Translations under genes and position numbers: made by a program
IMG/VR virus record: IMGVR_UViG_3300033148_004205
Location: 1-44,051 of that record
DNA: 44,051 nt
From: a virus
Reading direction: 5' to 3' (one strand)
Shown: positions 25,015 through 32,862 of the stretch, one piece after another
How positions within the stretch are numbered: position 1 is the stretch's first letter
How the letters are laid out: each line of letters starts with the position of its first letter
The notes under the pieces: generated by a model
Databases searched by the model: none
Seen by the model: the letters and a program-made list of their open reading frames with translations, nothing else
Told to the model about the DNA's origin: nothing

Positions 25015-25712
25015 GATCCGAAATACCTTTGTGGGTGATCCTGGTAAACTTCATAGGTTACGTGCGGGACATGCCGAACGATGCCGCCTAGTTTGATAAC
25101 GCGACGGACAAGATCCCAATCATATGCCTTGCTTCCAACCGCTCGAGTAGAGCGCCAGAGTTTCAGCGTCTTGCCCTTCACGCGCATAGCCATATCGCGG
25201 GAAATAACTATGGCGCTCGTATCGATGGTGTTCTCTCTGGGCCTGCTGTCGCCGATGACCTTCTTGACGTCGTGTTTGTTATAAAGTATCCCGCGTGAAT
25301 ATTGAAGATCGGCCCGTGGCACATCTTGATTGTCGAGCAGGTTTACGTGGGCTTGGAGGTGGTTTGAAAGCCAGATATTATCATCGTCGTTGAAGGCGAT
25401 GAACGGCTCCGATGACATCTCGAATCCGACGTTTTTAGCCGTCGCCCCGTTGTCTCCCGTTTTCCATCCGGTATGCCCGCCGCCGTGGTTGATGTCGAGA
25501 TTCTTCCAGTGAACGCGCATGTCCTTCCTCTGGAGTTCGCGCACCATCTCCTCTGTTTCATCGGTGCAACAGTCGCCGACAACGTAGAGTTGCAAGTCCG
25601 AATAGGTCTGCTCGAGGACGGATCGGATCGACCAGTAGAGAGAGGCCGGCCGATGGTAGGTTGATATGATGACACCGAAGATGGGATAGGAGCTGGCGGT
25701 TTCACTCACCAC
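24963..25712 (-). CDS. Glycosyltransferase family 2 (copy 2)
   Basis: 249 residues from GTG 25712 (GAGGGG site). Motifs: FGVIISTYHRPASLYWSIRS (12-31), LYVVGDCCTDETEEMV, and FIAFNDDDNIWLSNHL as the metal-binding site. The acceptor-side segment is KAYDWDLVRRVIKLGG. It looks like the result of a tandem duplication with copy 1, now well diverged. Coupled to the sulfotransferase gene upstream (11-base overlap). Soluble and therefore likely to act in the cytoplasm. Confidence 0.85.
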   Translation of the reverse strand: MVSETASSYPIFGVIISTYHRPASLYWSIRSVLEQTYSDLQLYVVGDCCTDETEEMVRELQRKDMRVHWKNLDINHGGGHTGWKTGDNGATAKNVGFEMSSEPFIAFNDDDNIWLSNHLQAHVNLLDNQDVPRADLQYSRGILYNKHDVKKVIGDSRPRENTIDTSAIVISRDMAMRVKGKTLKLWRSTRAVGSKAYDWDLVRRVIKLGGIVRHVPHVTYEVYQDHPQRYFGSWQKSESSRPHSTGPTP

Positions 25713-26409
25713 GATAAAGCCCCTCGAAATCTTTCGGCACGATGGAGTAGAAATACTCGAGGTCCTCTTCCGTAAAATGGGTTCGCCACTCGCCAGGGCG
25801 GGACTGCCAGTGCCAGCGGCCGCTTGGCTTCTCGGGCCGCTTCCACCTCTCCGGCCTGGGCAGGTCGTGATGAGCGGCTATCGCCTCCATAGTTTCATCA
25901 AAACGATAATATAAATCCTCGTACCTGATGCACAGGACCGGCTTTGCGGCAAGCCAGGCGGAGACGGACTTGTACCAGTGTTCGACCGGCGTTTGATACG
26001 GCTTGTCTATCCTGGCCCGCGGTGCCGCTTCCCAATTAATCCAATCGCGGATGTATCTCCCGAACGTTGCCGGCCGGGCAATGGGCCCTAGCTGTTCGCC
26101 GGGACGCCTGGCAGGAACGCCCACAAGATGAAACATCGGAGAGCGATACATGGAAACGAGAACGTCCCGGCCATCCCTGTAAATATATATCTGCCCGTCA
26201 CGCCTTGCTCTGGGCGTTGCCGGGTGCCCGCCGAAAAGGCCATAGTGCGCCAATCTGAACTTGCGATAGATTCCGTTTGCGTCCGGGTCGCACTGGTCGC
26301 GAGAGACGTCCATCTTCCCGCGATAGAAGTTTGTCTCGAGGCAGTCGCCGAGCCAGAAGTTTCCAGACCGAACGTGCCCGACGGTTTTAAGTTTCTTTAA
26401 TATCGGCAT
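25702..26409 (-). CDS. Sulfotransferase
   Basis: 235 residues, start at ATG 26409 after AGGGGGATCTT. PAPS-binding signatures are present: VGHVRSGNFWLGD (10-22) in the place of the PRSGTTW 5'-phosphosulfate loop, IYIYRDGRDVLVSMYRS (75-91) as the 3'-phosphate motif, LCIRYEDL, and RPGEWRTHFT (204-213), the usual C-terminal GxWxxxF-type box. A variant residue pattern in the first loop (SGNFW) is noted. The enzyme should move a sulfo group from PAPS to a hydroxyl, most likely on a sugar given that glycosyltransferases flank it on both sides. No PAPS synthesis gene is in the window, so the host must supply it. Confidence 0.85.
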   Translation of the reverse strand: MPILKKLKTVGHVRSGNFWLGDCLETNFYRGKMDVSRDQCDPDANGIYRKFRLAHYGLFGGHPATPRARRDGQIYIYRDGRDVLVSMYRSPMFHLVGVPARRPGEQLGPIARPATFGRYIRDWINWEAAPRARIDKPYQTPVEHWYKSVSAWLAAKPVLCIRYEDLYYRFDETMEAIAAHHDLPRPERWKRPEKPSGRWHWQSRPGEWRTHFTEEDLEYFYSIVPKDFEGLYRGE

Positions 26410-27127
26410 TTTCAAGATCCCCCTTTGACCACTTAGCTTCTGTCCTGTTGCCGCTTGCGCCCACTAGATGATGGATCTCGGATCTATGAGTGTGAACGAA
26501 CACCCATCCACGGGCGGCAGCGCGCTTGCAATATTCTACGTCTGACAATAGGTGGAAGTTACCTTCGTTGAGCAATCCCATTTCGTTGATTAGGTCGCGT
26601 TTGATATAGGCGCAACAGAACGGAAACCACTCCCTGAAATACATCAGCCCGCCTAGCTCCATCTCCTCGAGATGGTCAAGACACCTATTCTTTGCAAAAT
26701 GCTCGAGGGCGCAGTTACGATGTTTGAGCCGGCCGTTTTTGTATTTCAACTGCGGGCAGGCCAGGCCAACCTTCTTGTTTTTCGAGGGGGCATAGGCAGC
26801 GCGGCGCAACTCTTTCAGCCAGCCCGTCGCGCACAGGGTATCGCTATTGAGCAGGACAACGTCGTTCTCCCCCGCCTCCTGGATGATCTGGTTTGCCCCG
26901 GCCGTGAAGCCCAGGTTAGTTTCGTTAATGATCAGAGTGTCAACGTGCTCTTTGATAATGCCCGCCGGGATTTTAGAAAGGGAGTCATCACTGTTGACGA
27001 TCAAGATTATCTCGTTAGGCGCATCCGCGCATGCGGCCGCCGACACGATGGCAAGAGACGTTAGGCCTGGCGTGTTGTACTCAATGATACCGATTGACGT
27101 ACTTAATAAACTTTGCGAAGCGCTCAT
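26387..27127 (-). CDS. Glycosyltransferase family 2, rhamnosyltransferase-like
   Basis: 246 residues. Motifs: [20 protein letters not shown] (12-31), then INETNLGFTAGANQIIQEA and VVLLNSDTLCATGWLKEL, the NxGF..G.N and LNPD/LNSD boxes of rhamnosyl/galactosyl GT2 enzymes. GGLMYFREWFPFCCAYIKRD and LLSDVEYCKRAAARGW form the acceptor side with D-x-E/D. It differs clearly from the two paralogous GT2 genes. It overlaps both neighbours (23 and 47 bases). Confidence 0.83.
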   Translation of the reverse strand: MSASQSLLSTSIGIIEYNTPGLTSLAIVSAAACADAPNEIILIVNSDDSLSKIPAGIIKEHVDTLIINETNLGFTAGANQIIQEAGENDVVLLNSDTLCATGWLKELRRAAYAPSKNKKVGLACPQLKYKNGRLKHRNCALEHFAKNRCLDHLEEMELGGLMYFREWFPFCCAYIKRDLINEMGLLNEGNFHLLSDVEYCKRAAARGWVFVHTHRSEIHHLVGASGNRTEAKWSKGDLENADIKET

Positions 27128-27893
27128 AACCTGGCAGCCTTAATTCTACGACCTGGGTTGCTGATGGTTGCCCGTTGAAGTGATACACGACGAACGAGTC
27201 AGGGTCTATTTTGTCATTTCCGAACAGCCGGAGTTTCTTCTTTTTGTGCATCTCTGAATATTCGAATATGACTTTATAGATTACATGGAATGACTTGGGC
27301 CAGTAGTCGATGTGGCGATCTCGTTCGCTTTCCTCGAAGTGACGAGAAAATACAGCCTCGATGAATTCTTGATCGCCGTGGTGAATGGGGTTCCGACGGC
27401 ATATCTCAAAGCTAGACCATATTCTTGCGGCATATTCGGATCGGCGGTTGATATAAAACAGGCCAGTTGCAATCCGCTTTTCGTTCTTGCCCCAAGAGTG
27501 GGACGCCTGCAGGAATATCATCGGCCGCCTGCGGATGTCGATCAGCTCGAATATAGGCGACGGGTCATTGATGAACAGGGTATCAATATCGACGAAGAGG
27601 ATATCGTCCGGCAGGAGGTCTTTTCCGTAGGGTGAGAAGAAAAGCAGCTTGTTCCACCAGCCCTCGAGTTTTTTCTTGCCTGGGGTTCGGGCCTCTCTAA
27701 TGGCGCAAGGGTGATATAGCAGCGGGCCGGTCGGATAGAAACTAACGCGGGGAAATTCCTTGGTTGGCGGACTGATATTGTCGGTCAGCACGTTGATGTC
27801 AACGTGATACGGCTCGAGGGAATAGCAGAACATGGCAAAGTCACGCTTGGAATATTTATCGCCCGTCCAGACCGTCCATATTTCGCGTTTCAT
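27081..27893 (-). CDS. GT-A glycosyltransferase with DxD motif (GT8/GT32-like)
   Basis: 270 residues: [20 protein letters not shown] at the N-terminus, [20 protein letters not shown], then [14 protein letters not shown] (about 98-111), the DxD metal site, and a later [16 protein letters not shown] and [12 protein letters not shown]. The pattern resembles GT8/GT32-type retaining transferases, but I cannot fix the family. No membrane segment. It overlaps the GT2 gene by 47 bases, forming one compact cluster with it and the sulfotransferase. Confidence 0.72.
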   Translation of the reverse strand: MKREIWTVWTGDKYSKRDFAMFCYSLEPYHVDINVLTDNISPPTKEFPRVSFYPTGPLLYHPCAIREARTPGKKKLEGWWNKLLFFSPYGKDLLPDDILFVDIDTLFINDPSPIFELIDIRRRPMIFLQASHSWGKNEKRIATGLFYINRRSEYAARIWSSFEICRRNPIHHGDQEFIEAVFSRHFEESERDRHIDYWPKSFHVIYKVIFEYSEMHKKKKLRLFGNDKIDPDSFVVYHFNGQPSATQVVELRLPGYERFAKFIKYVNRYH

Positions 27894-27896
27894 TGC

Positions 27897-28511
27897 TCAT
27901 TCCTTCCCGGCCCTATGGCGGGCCTCCAGCCTCTTCTTGAATGTCTTCACCTGCCACCTGCGCTCGGCATCCCCGGCGGCATCCCCGGCGGCATCCCTGG
28001 CGGCAGCCCAGGCGGCATCCCTGGCGGCAGCCCAGGCGGCATCCCTGGCGGCAGCCCAGGCGGCAGCCCAGGCGGCATCCCAGGCGGCAGCCCTGGCGGC
28101 ATCCCCGGCGGCAGCCCTGGCGGCAGCCCAGGCGGCAGCCCAGGCGGCATCCCAGGCGGCGGCCAATTCCTCTTCGGTGGCCTTGCCGCGCGCGTACCGC
28201 CGGGCAACTTCGATGGCCTCGCGCGGCCGCTTGTCGCCTGGAAAAGCCTTCCCAAAAAACTTGAGAACATGCGCCGCGCAGTCGCAGGCAAAGAGTCGAG
28301 CCAGCTTGTCGCGCGTAGCCGCCTGGTCCTCCGGCACCGCTCTCAGCGACCACAGCGCGTCAGCGATGCCGTTGTGTTTGAGGAGTACCGCCAGCGGAAT
28401 CGGTTTATCCCGGCCGTACTTCTTGATGCCGCCGAGCGCCTCGGCGAGATACCGATAGCGGCCGGTGCAAGCCCCGGCTTTGTGTAATAGTGCAAACGTG
28501 GTTGATAACAT
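27897..28511 (-). CDS. Imm5-like protein with Ala/Trp repeat helix
   Basis: Start at ATG 28511 (GAGGAGGG site, TGATG overlap with the gene before). 204 residues. The N-terminal domain has [20 protein letters not shown], then [20 protein letters not shown] and [20 protein letters not shown], which match the Imm-5-like putative immunity domain found in phages and polymorphic toxin loci. From about residue 115 a long helix of [17 protein letters not shown]-type repeats follows, ending with a basic [12 protein letters not shown]. Its DNA is a tandem array and its length probably varies between strains. No toxin partner is seen. Function unknown. Confidence 0.72.
   Translation of the reverse strand: MLSTTFALLHKAGACTGRYRYLAEALGGIKKYGRDKPIPLAVLLKHNGIADALWSLRAVPEDQAATRDKLARLFACDCAAHVLKFFGKAFPGDKRPREAIEVARRYARGKATEEELAAAWDAAWAAAWAAARAAAGDAARAAAWDAAWAAAWAAARDAAWAAARDAAWAAARDAAGDAAGDAERRWQVKTFKKRLEARHRAGKE
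27970..28165. repeat. GC-rich tandem repeats in the Imm5-like gene
   Basis: About 195 bases of 12-base units alternating GGCGGCATCCCT- and GGCGGCAGCCCA-like forms. They encode the Ala/Trp/Arg/Asp helix repeats. Units are multiples of three, so copy-number change keeps the frame. On the other strand they read as a Gly-Pro-rich frame, which is an artefact. Confidence 0.85.
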
Positions 28512-29209
28512 CACACACCCTCCTCTTTTTCAAACCGATTCGACCAGGGATAGACAGGAACGCTAATCGCGGAGTGGTATCCCATTTGAAACATATTGAC
28601 CCCCTTCCCGCGCAGCCACTCCGCCAGGCCGTTGAACTGGAGAATCCAATCGCGGAATCGATCCCTGTAGAAATCATCGAAAACGTCCTTGTGATGAGCG
28701 TTGCCGGAGTCGGCCCCCTCGATGTATTGGCAATCGCAACCAACTAGAACGATGGGGCGGCAGCCCATGAGATAGGCAATCTGGGCAGCCAGGAAGCCGG
28801 ACGATCCGTGGGCCAGATCGCACGAGGCTTTGTCTGGGGTGACGATGAAGCGGTTGGTGGTGGCGTCCCTGCGGGGAACATACTTGTATCCGTAGATCGG
28901 CCCCTTGTGCGCCTGCATGGCGTGTGTCTGGGGGACGGTTAGGCGCTTGTCCTTTGTGATGATAGGGCCGTGGAATATCTGGAACATGCGCTCAAGGACC
29001 GGGCCTCGAGGGTCGGCATCGTCCCGCCCGACCAGGTAGTGGGCGGCATGATATTGAGTGGCGAGATTGCAAGCGAAGGTGATTCCGCCGGCCTGCAGGA
29101 TCTTCTCAACGTCGAAGAACTTTTTAGAATAGCCATTGCCGAACACGAACGCGGGCAGGCCAACGTGGATATTCCGAAGGTTCTTTAGTGGGGCTAGCGC
29201 GGCGGTCAT
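28511..29209 (-). CDS. GT42/DUF115-like putative glycosyltransferase
   Basis: Start at ATG 29209, overlapping the stop of the hydrolase gene; an upstream in-frame start would overlap further. 232 residues. AFVFGNGYSKKFFDVEKILQ (about 20-39) and ITFACNLAT resemble the G-N-G-x-S and F-x-C-N motifs of CstII-type sialyltransferases (GT42) and DUF115/MAF proteins. Later GSSGFLAAQIAYLMGCRPIV and LVGCDCQYIEG fit the second Rossmann half. The likely role is sugar transfer from a nucleotide donor. Exact family not certain. Confidence 0.6.
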   Translation of the reverse strand: MTAALAPLKNLRNIHVGLPAFVFGNGYSKKFFDVEKILQAGGITFACNLATQYHAAHYLVGRDDADPRGPVLERMFQIFHGPIITKDKRLTVPQTHAMQAHKGPIYGYKYVPRRDATTNRFIVTPDKASCDLAHGSSGFLAAQIAYLMGCRPIVLVGCDCQYIEGADSGNAHHKDVFDDFYRDRFRDWILQFNGLAEWLRGKGVNMFQMGYHSAISVPVYPWSNRFEKEEGV

Positions 29210-30441
29210 ATAGTGGCATCCTGCACTTTGGTATATTTGATATATCCTGTATCCTTGAAATCGTCGTTCGGATCCCACTCGAACTCAAGAGCGGTCCCGT
29301 CGTGATAGTAGATCCTGCCAAGAGATGCGCCCTTAGCCATCTCGATCTTTTCCATGCCGGCAAGTTTCACCGCCATCGCCGCGTAGCTTTGAGCTTGATA
29401 GAGGGGATATAGTTTTCGGATGCCAACCGGGCCGGCAGACCACTCGCACAGGCGCATGCGGCCGAAGATGGGATGGTGGCCGCCGGAAACGAGGTTCCAG
29501 TAGAAAACATATTCAGCCTTGCATAGATCAGACAGAAGGATGACGGTCCGCTGAAAAACGTCGCGAAGGTGGACGGATTCATGGAGGGCAATTAGGCTCG
29601 GGTCCTTGGACATGAACATCTTCAGGGTATCGGGAACGCTCCGAAGGCTATTCGGATATTGCGCCCGGTATTTCGAAAACAGGGGGTGTTCTCGAGGGTC
29701 CGGGCCGCCGTACTCGGTGCAGATCATCGGGACGTCTGATTTTCCGCAACTCTCTAACTCCGCCCGGAACCACTGGAATTTTATCGGCAGCTCATACTTG
29801 TTTTGGTATCCCCGACAATCGCAATAGTCGAACGGGGAATGCTCGATAACCGTCTTGAAAAACTTGGCATAGGCCGGAGTTCCCTTGGAGAAATGCCCGG
29901 CACAGTTGACGCCGACGATCTTGACATCGGGATTTACATCCTTAGCGGCCGAGTAGAGAAGCGAATAGAGATCGCAATATTCATCAGCCCTATCGGACGG
30001 CCAATGGATCGCAGATGAAGCCGGCTCCGTATTGCACTGCAGGAAGGTCACGCGGCCGTTACATCGATCCACAACCGCTCTGACCATCGCCGTGAACTTA
30101 TCCCGATAGTTGACGTGCACGAGCGACCCCTTAGCTCTTTTTGCGCTCGTGTAAATGGGATGGTCGGTAAACAGGTTGACAAGGGCAACATCGCCGGGGG
30201 CAATCTGTTCTAGGAAGCGGTCGAGTAGATGCCAATCGAAAGGGTCCGGCAGCGTCTTTCGGCCGACCGGCTCAAGGCTCGACCACGAGAGCGATATTTT
30301 CGACCCATGCCCGCCGAGCTCTCGGATGGTCGGCATAAACGTCTCGCCGAGATATTTCTCACCGTAGGCGATGGCGAGTGGGGCCTTCGGCCCGCCCTTC
30401 CTCGGAAACAGCTTCCTCAACGTCCGTCCAATCACTGACAT
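29206..30441 (-). CDS. Clan GH-A-like glycoside hydrolase
   Basis: 411 residues, AAGGAGGATTAAT site. TIM-barrel features: ISLSWSSLEPVGRKTLPDPF (49-68, W..(I/L)EP), FLQCNTEPAS with Glu139 as likely acid/base, and MICTEYGG with Glu243 as likely nucleophile. The spacing and strand context (beta-4 and beta-7) agree with GH5/GH39/GH42-type enzymes; the canonical NE is here NTE. No signal peptide, so it acts in the cytoplasm or on lysis. It may trim the glycan made by its neighbours or attack a host polysaccharide. It opens the island in transcription order. Confidence 0.7.
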   Translation of the reverse strand: MSVIGRTLRKLFPRKGGPKAPLAIAYGEKYLGETFMPTIRELGGHGSKISLSWSSLEPVGRKTLPDPFDWHLLDRFLEQIAPGDVALVNLFTDHPIYTSAKRAKGSLVHVNYRDKFTAMVRAVVDRCNGRVTFLQCNTEPASSAIHWPSDRADEYCDLYSLLYSAAKDVNPDVKIVGVNCAGHFSKGTPAYAKFFKTVIEHSPFDYCDCRGYQNKYELPIKFQWFRAELESCGKSDVPMICTEYGGPDPREHPLFSKYRAQYPNSLRSVPDTLKMFMSKDPSLIALHESVHLRDVFQRTVILLSDLCKAEYVFYWNLVSGGHHPIFGRMRLCEWSAGPVGIRKLYPLYQAQSYAAMAVKLAGMEKIEMAKGASLGRIYYHDGTALEFEWDPNDDFKDTGYIKYTKVQDATI

Positions 30442-30480
30442 ATTAATCCTCCTTTTCCATTGTGTCTCACCTTAAGCAAA

Positions 30481-30708
30481 TCAAGAGCGGGGAATTTTAC
30501 GCGGTCCGATACGCTCTAAATACACTCTTTTAATAGGGTTTGATCTCTTGTTTCTGCCCCCGAGCCCCCAACCGGGGCCTTTATATTTTGCAAAGTCCAA
30601 TCTTGGCCCATCCCGAGCCCCATTTGCAACCACGAGGCGGCCGGAAATGGCCCGCCACGCGATTTCGATTGCCCGAGTGGTGTCTTTTCTATGGCCTGTC
30701 AATTTCAA
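30481..30708 (-). CDS. Doubtful small basic ORF (75 aa)
   Basis: A TTG-initiated frame overlapping the end of the 85-aa gene by 20 bases. The product is basic and Gly-rich. Weak TAAGG upstream. Within it the coding strand holds GCCCC-GGTTG-GGGGC, a possible hairpin without a T-run. If it is not coding, 30442-30688 is a 247-base gap before the glycan island in which I find no convincing promoter. Confidence 0.3.
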   Translation of the reverse strand: MKLTGHRKDTTRAIEIAWRAISGRLVVANGARDGPRLDFAKYKGPGWGLGGRNKRSNPIKRVYLERIGPRKIPRS

Positions 30709-30946
30709 GGGCCTTAGAGCGCAACTTTAAAACATTAAGCCTCGTTATTTCGTTCGCCGTGGACGTCTTTATGGCCCATGGGTTGCCTTTTTCGGGGTCG
30801 TGATATTCACAGATTACAACAGGCTCCCCGTTCGACAAGACCATCAGGCCGTGTTTCTGGCATAGCGCCTCATACTCTTCGAAAAACCGGACGTAGTTAT
30901 TTGGGATTTCTACGTCATCGCCGCAACCATCTTTCCAGATTGTCAT
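30689..30946 (-). CDS. Small hypothetical protein (85 aa)
   Basis: 85 residues after a GAGGAG site. MTIWKDGCGDDVEIPNNYVR opens the protein, followed by FFEEYEALCQKHGLMVLSNG and VVICEYHDP. It is well folded in appearance but unrecognised. It follows the 218-aa replication-region protein after 24 bases, so it is the last gene of the replication block before the glycan island. Confidence 0.6.
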   Translation of the reverse strand: MTIWKDGCGDDVEIPNNYVRFFEEYEALCQKHGLMVLSNGEPVVICEYHDPEKGNPWAIKTSTANEITRLNVLKLRSKALEIDRP

Positions 30947-30970
30947 AATTTCATCTCCTCTCTGAGTTTC

Positions 30971-31627
30971 CTAAAACGGGCATTCTTCCTCCTCGACCGC
31001 CTGGAGGTCTGCCACGGCGGCCGGCATGGCAACCGCGATGTGATGGCGTCGGTCTTTCCGCTTGATGGTATTGCGGGCTATGATTTTCACGGTTTTGGCC
31101 AATGCCGCCCGTTTCTCCTCGAGCCCGAAGGTGTACCTGGGCTCCACAGCACGATCCATGGCGCTTCTGCCCCGAACGTTCAGGGCTGCAGCCGGCTCAG
31201 GGATGTCGAGGTAGGTCGGCCTGTCCGGCTGATGGTTGATGGATCGAGGATCCCCCCGGCCGACGCGGTTCTCGCACGTGCAGTCTACAATCCCACGGTA
31301 ACCGAGATCGTCGGTCACGAAGAGGACCCCAACTCCAAGACAAATCCCGCATGACACGTTGACGGATGAGAAGCTTTCGCGCGATTGCCCCCGCATGGCA
31401 CCGTCAAGGGCATCAAGGAAGTGGGCCAGGTTCGGGACCCGGTTAAACTTCCAGGTCCGGCGGATAATGGAACAGGCATCTTCCCAGACCGATTTTGATG
31501 GGCAGGCAACATGATTGAGGATTTCGTTTTTGAGGTCCTCGATTAGCTCGGGTTTGCCCTTATCATCCATCCGGCGCACAACGTCGAGCGCGATTTTGAC
31601 AAACGCCTCTTGATCAACCCTGTTCAC
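30971..31627 (-). CDS. Replication-region protein with zinc-binding centre and acidic tip
   Basis: 218 residues from GTG 31627 (AAGGAGG site). The N-terminal helices include LNHVACPSKSVWEDACSIIR and RVPNLAHFLDALDGAMRG. The centre, VSCGICLGVGVLF...VDCTCENR (about 90-118), is C-x2-C...C-x-C, a zinc knuckle seen in phage replication accessory proteins and helicase loaders. The last residues are AVEEEECPF, resembling the acidic Phe-ending tip of bacterial SSB. It overlaps the DUF1376 gene by 14 bases, so both probably work in replication. Helicase-loader function is a guess. Confidence 0.6.
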   Translation of the reverse strand: MNRVDQEAFVKIALDVVRRMDDKGKPELIEDLKNEILNHVACPSKSVWEDACSIIRRTWKFNRVPNLAHFLDALDGAMRGQSRESFSSVNVSCGICLGVGVLFVTDDLGYRGIVDCTCENRVGRGDPRSINHQPDRPTYLDIPEPAAALNVRGRSAMDRAVEPRYTFGLEEKRAALAKTVKIIARNTIKRKDRRHHIAVAMPAAVADLQAVEEEECPF

Positions 31628-32519
31628 GTTTAGCCTCCTTCTTTGGGAATAGATTTTTCATGTAACGGGCGGTTTCTTCCTCGAGCGTCTCCCCGCCTGG
31701 GCCGTCGTGGTTGACGTAATGCCCGTTCAGGATCTTCTCGAAATTCTTCGGCCCGACGATCCATCCGAGGGTTGCCCTGAAGTCGGTTTTCCGGCCCATG
31801 AGAAAATCGGACGCCTGCACCTGCTGAAAGAAATCCGACCACCACGAGAGGGATTGCCGGAGCTTGTCTTCTCTCCACCTAGTCTTGATGTTTTTCCGAG
31901 ACGTCCCGTTCCAGATCCGGACCGGCTGAAGGGACGGAAGGATTTTATGATAGAGCTCGATAATCTTGGCATGCGGACAATGGTCAACGGCTTGCCGTTG
32001 ACGAGTATTACCCCTTAAGGGTAATGCGATATCTTCAGAAGAAGAAGAAGAAGAAGAAGAAGAAGAAGAAGAAGAAGAAGAAGAAGGCCATCGCTTTGCC
32101 ATCGCTTTGCCATCGGCTTTGCCATCGGCTTTGCCATCGGCTTTGCCATCGGCTTTGCCATCGGCTTTGCCATGACCTTCCCATTTTACGGCCGCGCCTT
32201 TTTTCCCGGCTCTAGACTTCGCGCTTATGTAATCAATATAGTTGTCCCTATCCTTTTTCATGCGCTTGTTTTGGAGCGTCCCCGATTCCTCCCCGGGCTC
32301 GAAGCATCTCGATATCTTTAACCGCGTCTCTGCCCATTCCCCAGGCGTCGAGTTTGTCATCATTGCTAGTTCATCATCGTTATCTGGTATGCTTCCTGTT
32401 TCCCATTGGGCGGAAAGGAGCAAAAGGTAGTCGAGCTTTTGGGCTTTTGACATTCTCATCACATTGGGATCGCCGAAGAAAGACTTGTAGTAAAACAGCC
32501 ATCCTGGGCTTGGCTTCAT
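31614..32519 (-). CDS. Replication protein, DUF1376-type N-terminus
   Basis: 301 residues, GGAGGCAGG site. The N-terminal domain (KPSPGWLFYYKSFFGDPNVM; KLDYLLLLSAQWETGSIPDN) matches DUF1376, common in phage replication initiators/helicase loaders. A linker has five KADG repeats (about 117-136) and 16 consecutive serines (about 145-160). The C-terminal domain (WREDKLRQSLSWWSDFFQQV; DFRATLGWIVGPKNFEKILN) is like that of phage replication O/DnaD-type proteins. The linker DNA carries tandem repeats and palindromes like an origin. It lies just after the XRE regulator. Confidence 0.75.
   Translation of the reverse strand: MKPSPGWLFYYKSFFGDPNVMRMSKAQKLDYLLLLSAQWETGSIPDNDDELAMMTNSTPGEWAETRLKISRCFEPGEESGTLQNKRMKKDRDNYIDYISAKSRAGKKGAAVKWEGHGKADGKADGKADGKADGKADGKAMAKRWPSSSSSSSSSSSSSSSSEDIALPLRGNTRQRQAVDHCPHAKIIELYHKILPSLQPVRIWNGTSRKNIKTRWREDKLRQSLSWWSDFFQQVQASDFLMGRKTDFRATLGWIVGPKNFEKILNGHYVNHDGPGGETLEEETARYMKNLFPKKEAKREQG
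31985..32025. promoter_or_regulatory. Two adjacent perfect palindromes inside the replication gene
   Basis: CAACGGC-TT-GCCGTTG (31985-32000) and ATTACCC-CTTAA-GGGTAAT (32007-32025) lie six bases apart. They sit beside the trinucleotide tract and 12-base repeats. Protein binding or origin function is inferred. Confidence 0.55.
32038..32086. repeat. (GAA)16 / (TTC)16 trinucleotide tract
   Basis: A perfect GAA run of about 16 units on the plus strand, read as TCT codons for 16 serines. It is a pure purine/pyrimidine tract, so it is prone to slippage and unusual structure. Changes keep the frame. Confidence 0.95.
32090..32172. repeat. Iteron-like 12-base repeats
   Basis: Two 11-base CATCGCTTTGC copies are followed by five CATCGGCTTTGC copies in direct tandem. 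They encode the KADG linker. Their arrangement next to palindromes and a homopurine tract is like phage lambda's origin inside gene O; function is inference. Confidence 0.8.
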
Positions 32520-32531
32520 CCGGCCTGCCTC

Positions 32532-32801
32532 CTATTTCGTGAGCTCATCCAGTATGCCCTTCGGGATTCGTCCGCTTGCCCGGACCCACTCGAGCAGATC
32601 GTCGCCGAAGAATTTGGCAATCATGGCAATCTTGTCTAGGGCCGGAGGGGGGGAATAGCCGCGCTCGATAAATCCGATATAAACGGACGTCACACCAACC
32701 GCCGCCGCGACCGTGTCCAGGGTTAACCCGCGCTCTTTCCGGCGGGTCCTGAGCATGATCCCGAAGCCGTTCTGTTTGAAGGCTGGTTTCATGTTTGTCA
32801 T
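32532..32801 (-). CDS. XRE-family transcriptional regulator
   Basis: 89 residues, AAGGTGACGCC site. Helix-turn-helix of the Cro/CI type at about residues 15-70: GIMLRTRRKERGLTLDTVAA, AVGVTSVYIGFIERGYSPPP, LDKIAMIAKFFGDDLLEW. It lies just before the replication gene (12-base gap). It could repress or tune early expression; the AT-rich palindromes at 40.55 and 41.41 kb are possible targets. With no integrase present, this alone does not show lysogeny. Confidence 0.9.
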   Translation of the reverse strand: MTNMKPAFKQNGFGIMLRTRRKERGLTLDTVAAAVGVTSVYIGFIERGYSPPPALDKIAMIAKFFGDDLLEWVRASGRIPKGILDELTK

Positions 32802-32862
32802 GGCGTCACCTTAATAACTATTCCTTTCCTGTCCACCCCTTTTCTAAAAAAGATTTCCCCCC

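Noticed and set aside
27804-28487. Plus-strand ORF with collagen-like Gly-Pro repeats
   Set aside because: It is the antisense reading of the Ala/Trp repeat region in the Imm5-like gene; no ribosome site, and all other genes are on the minus strand.
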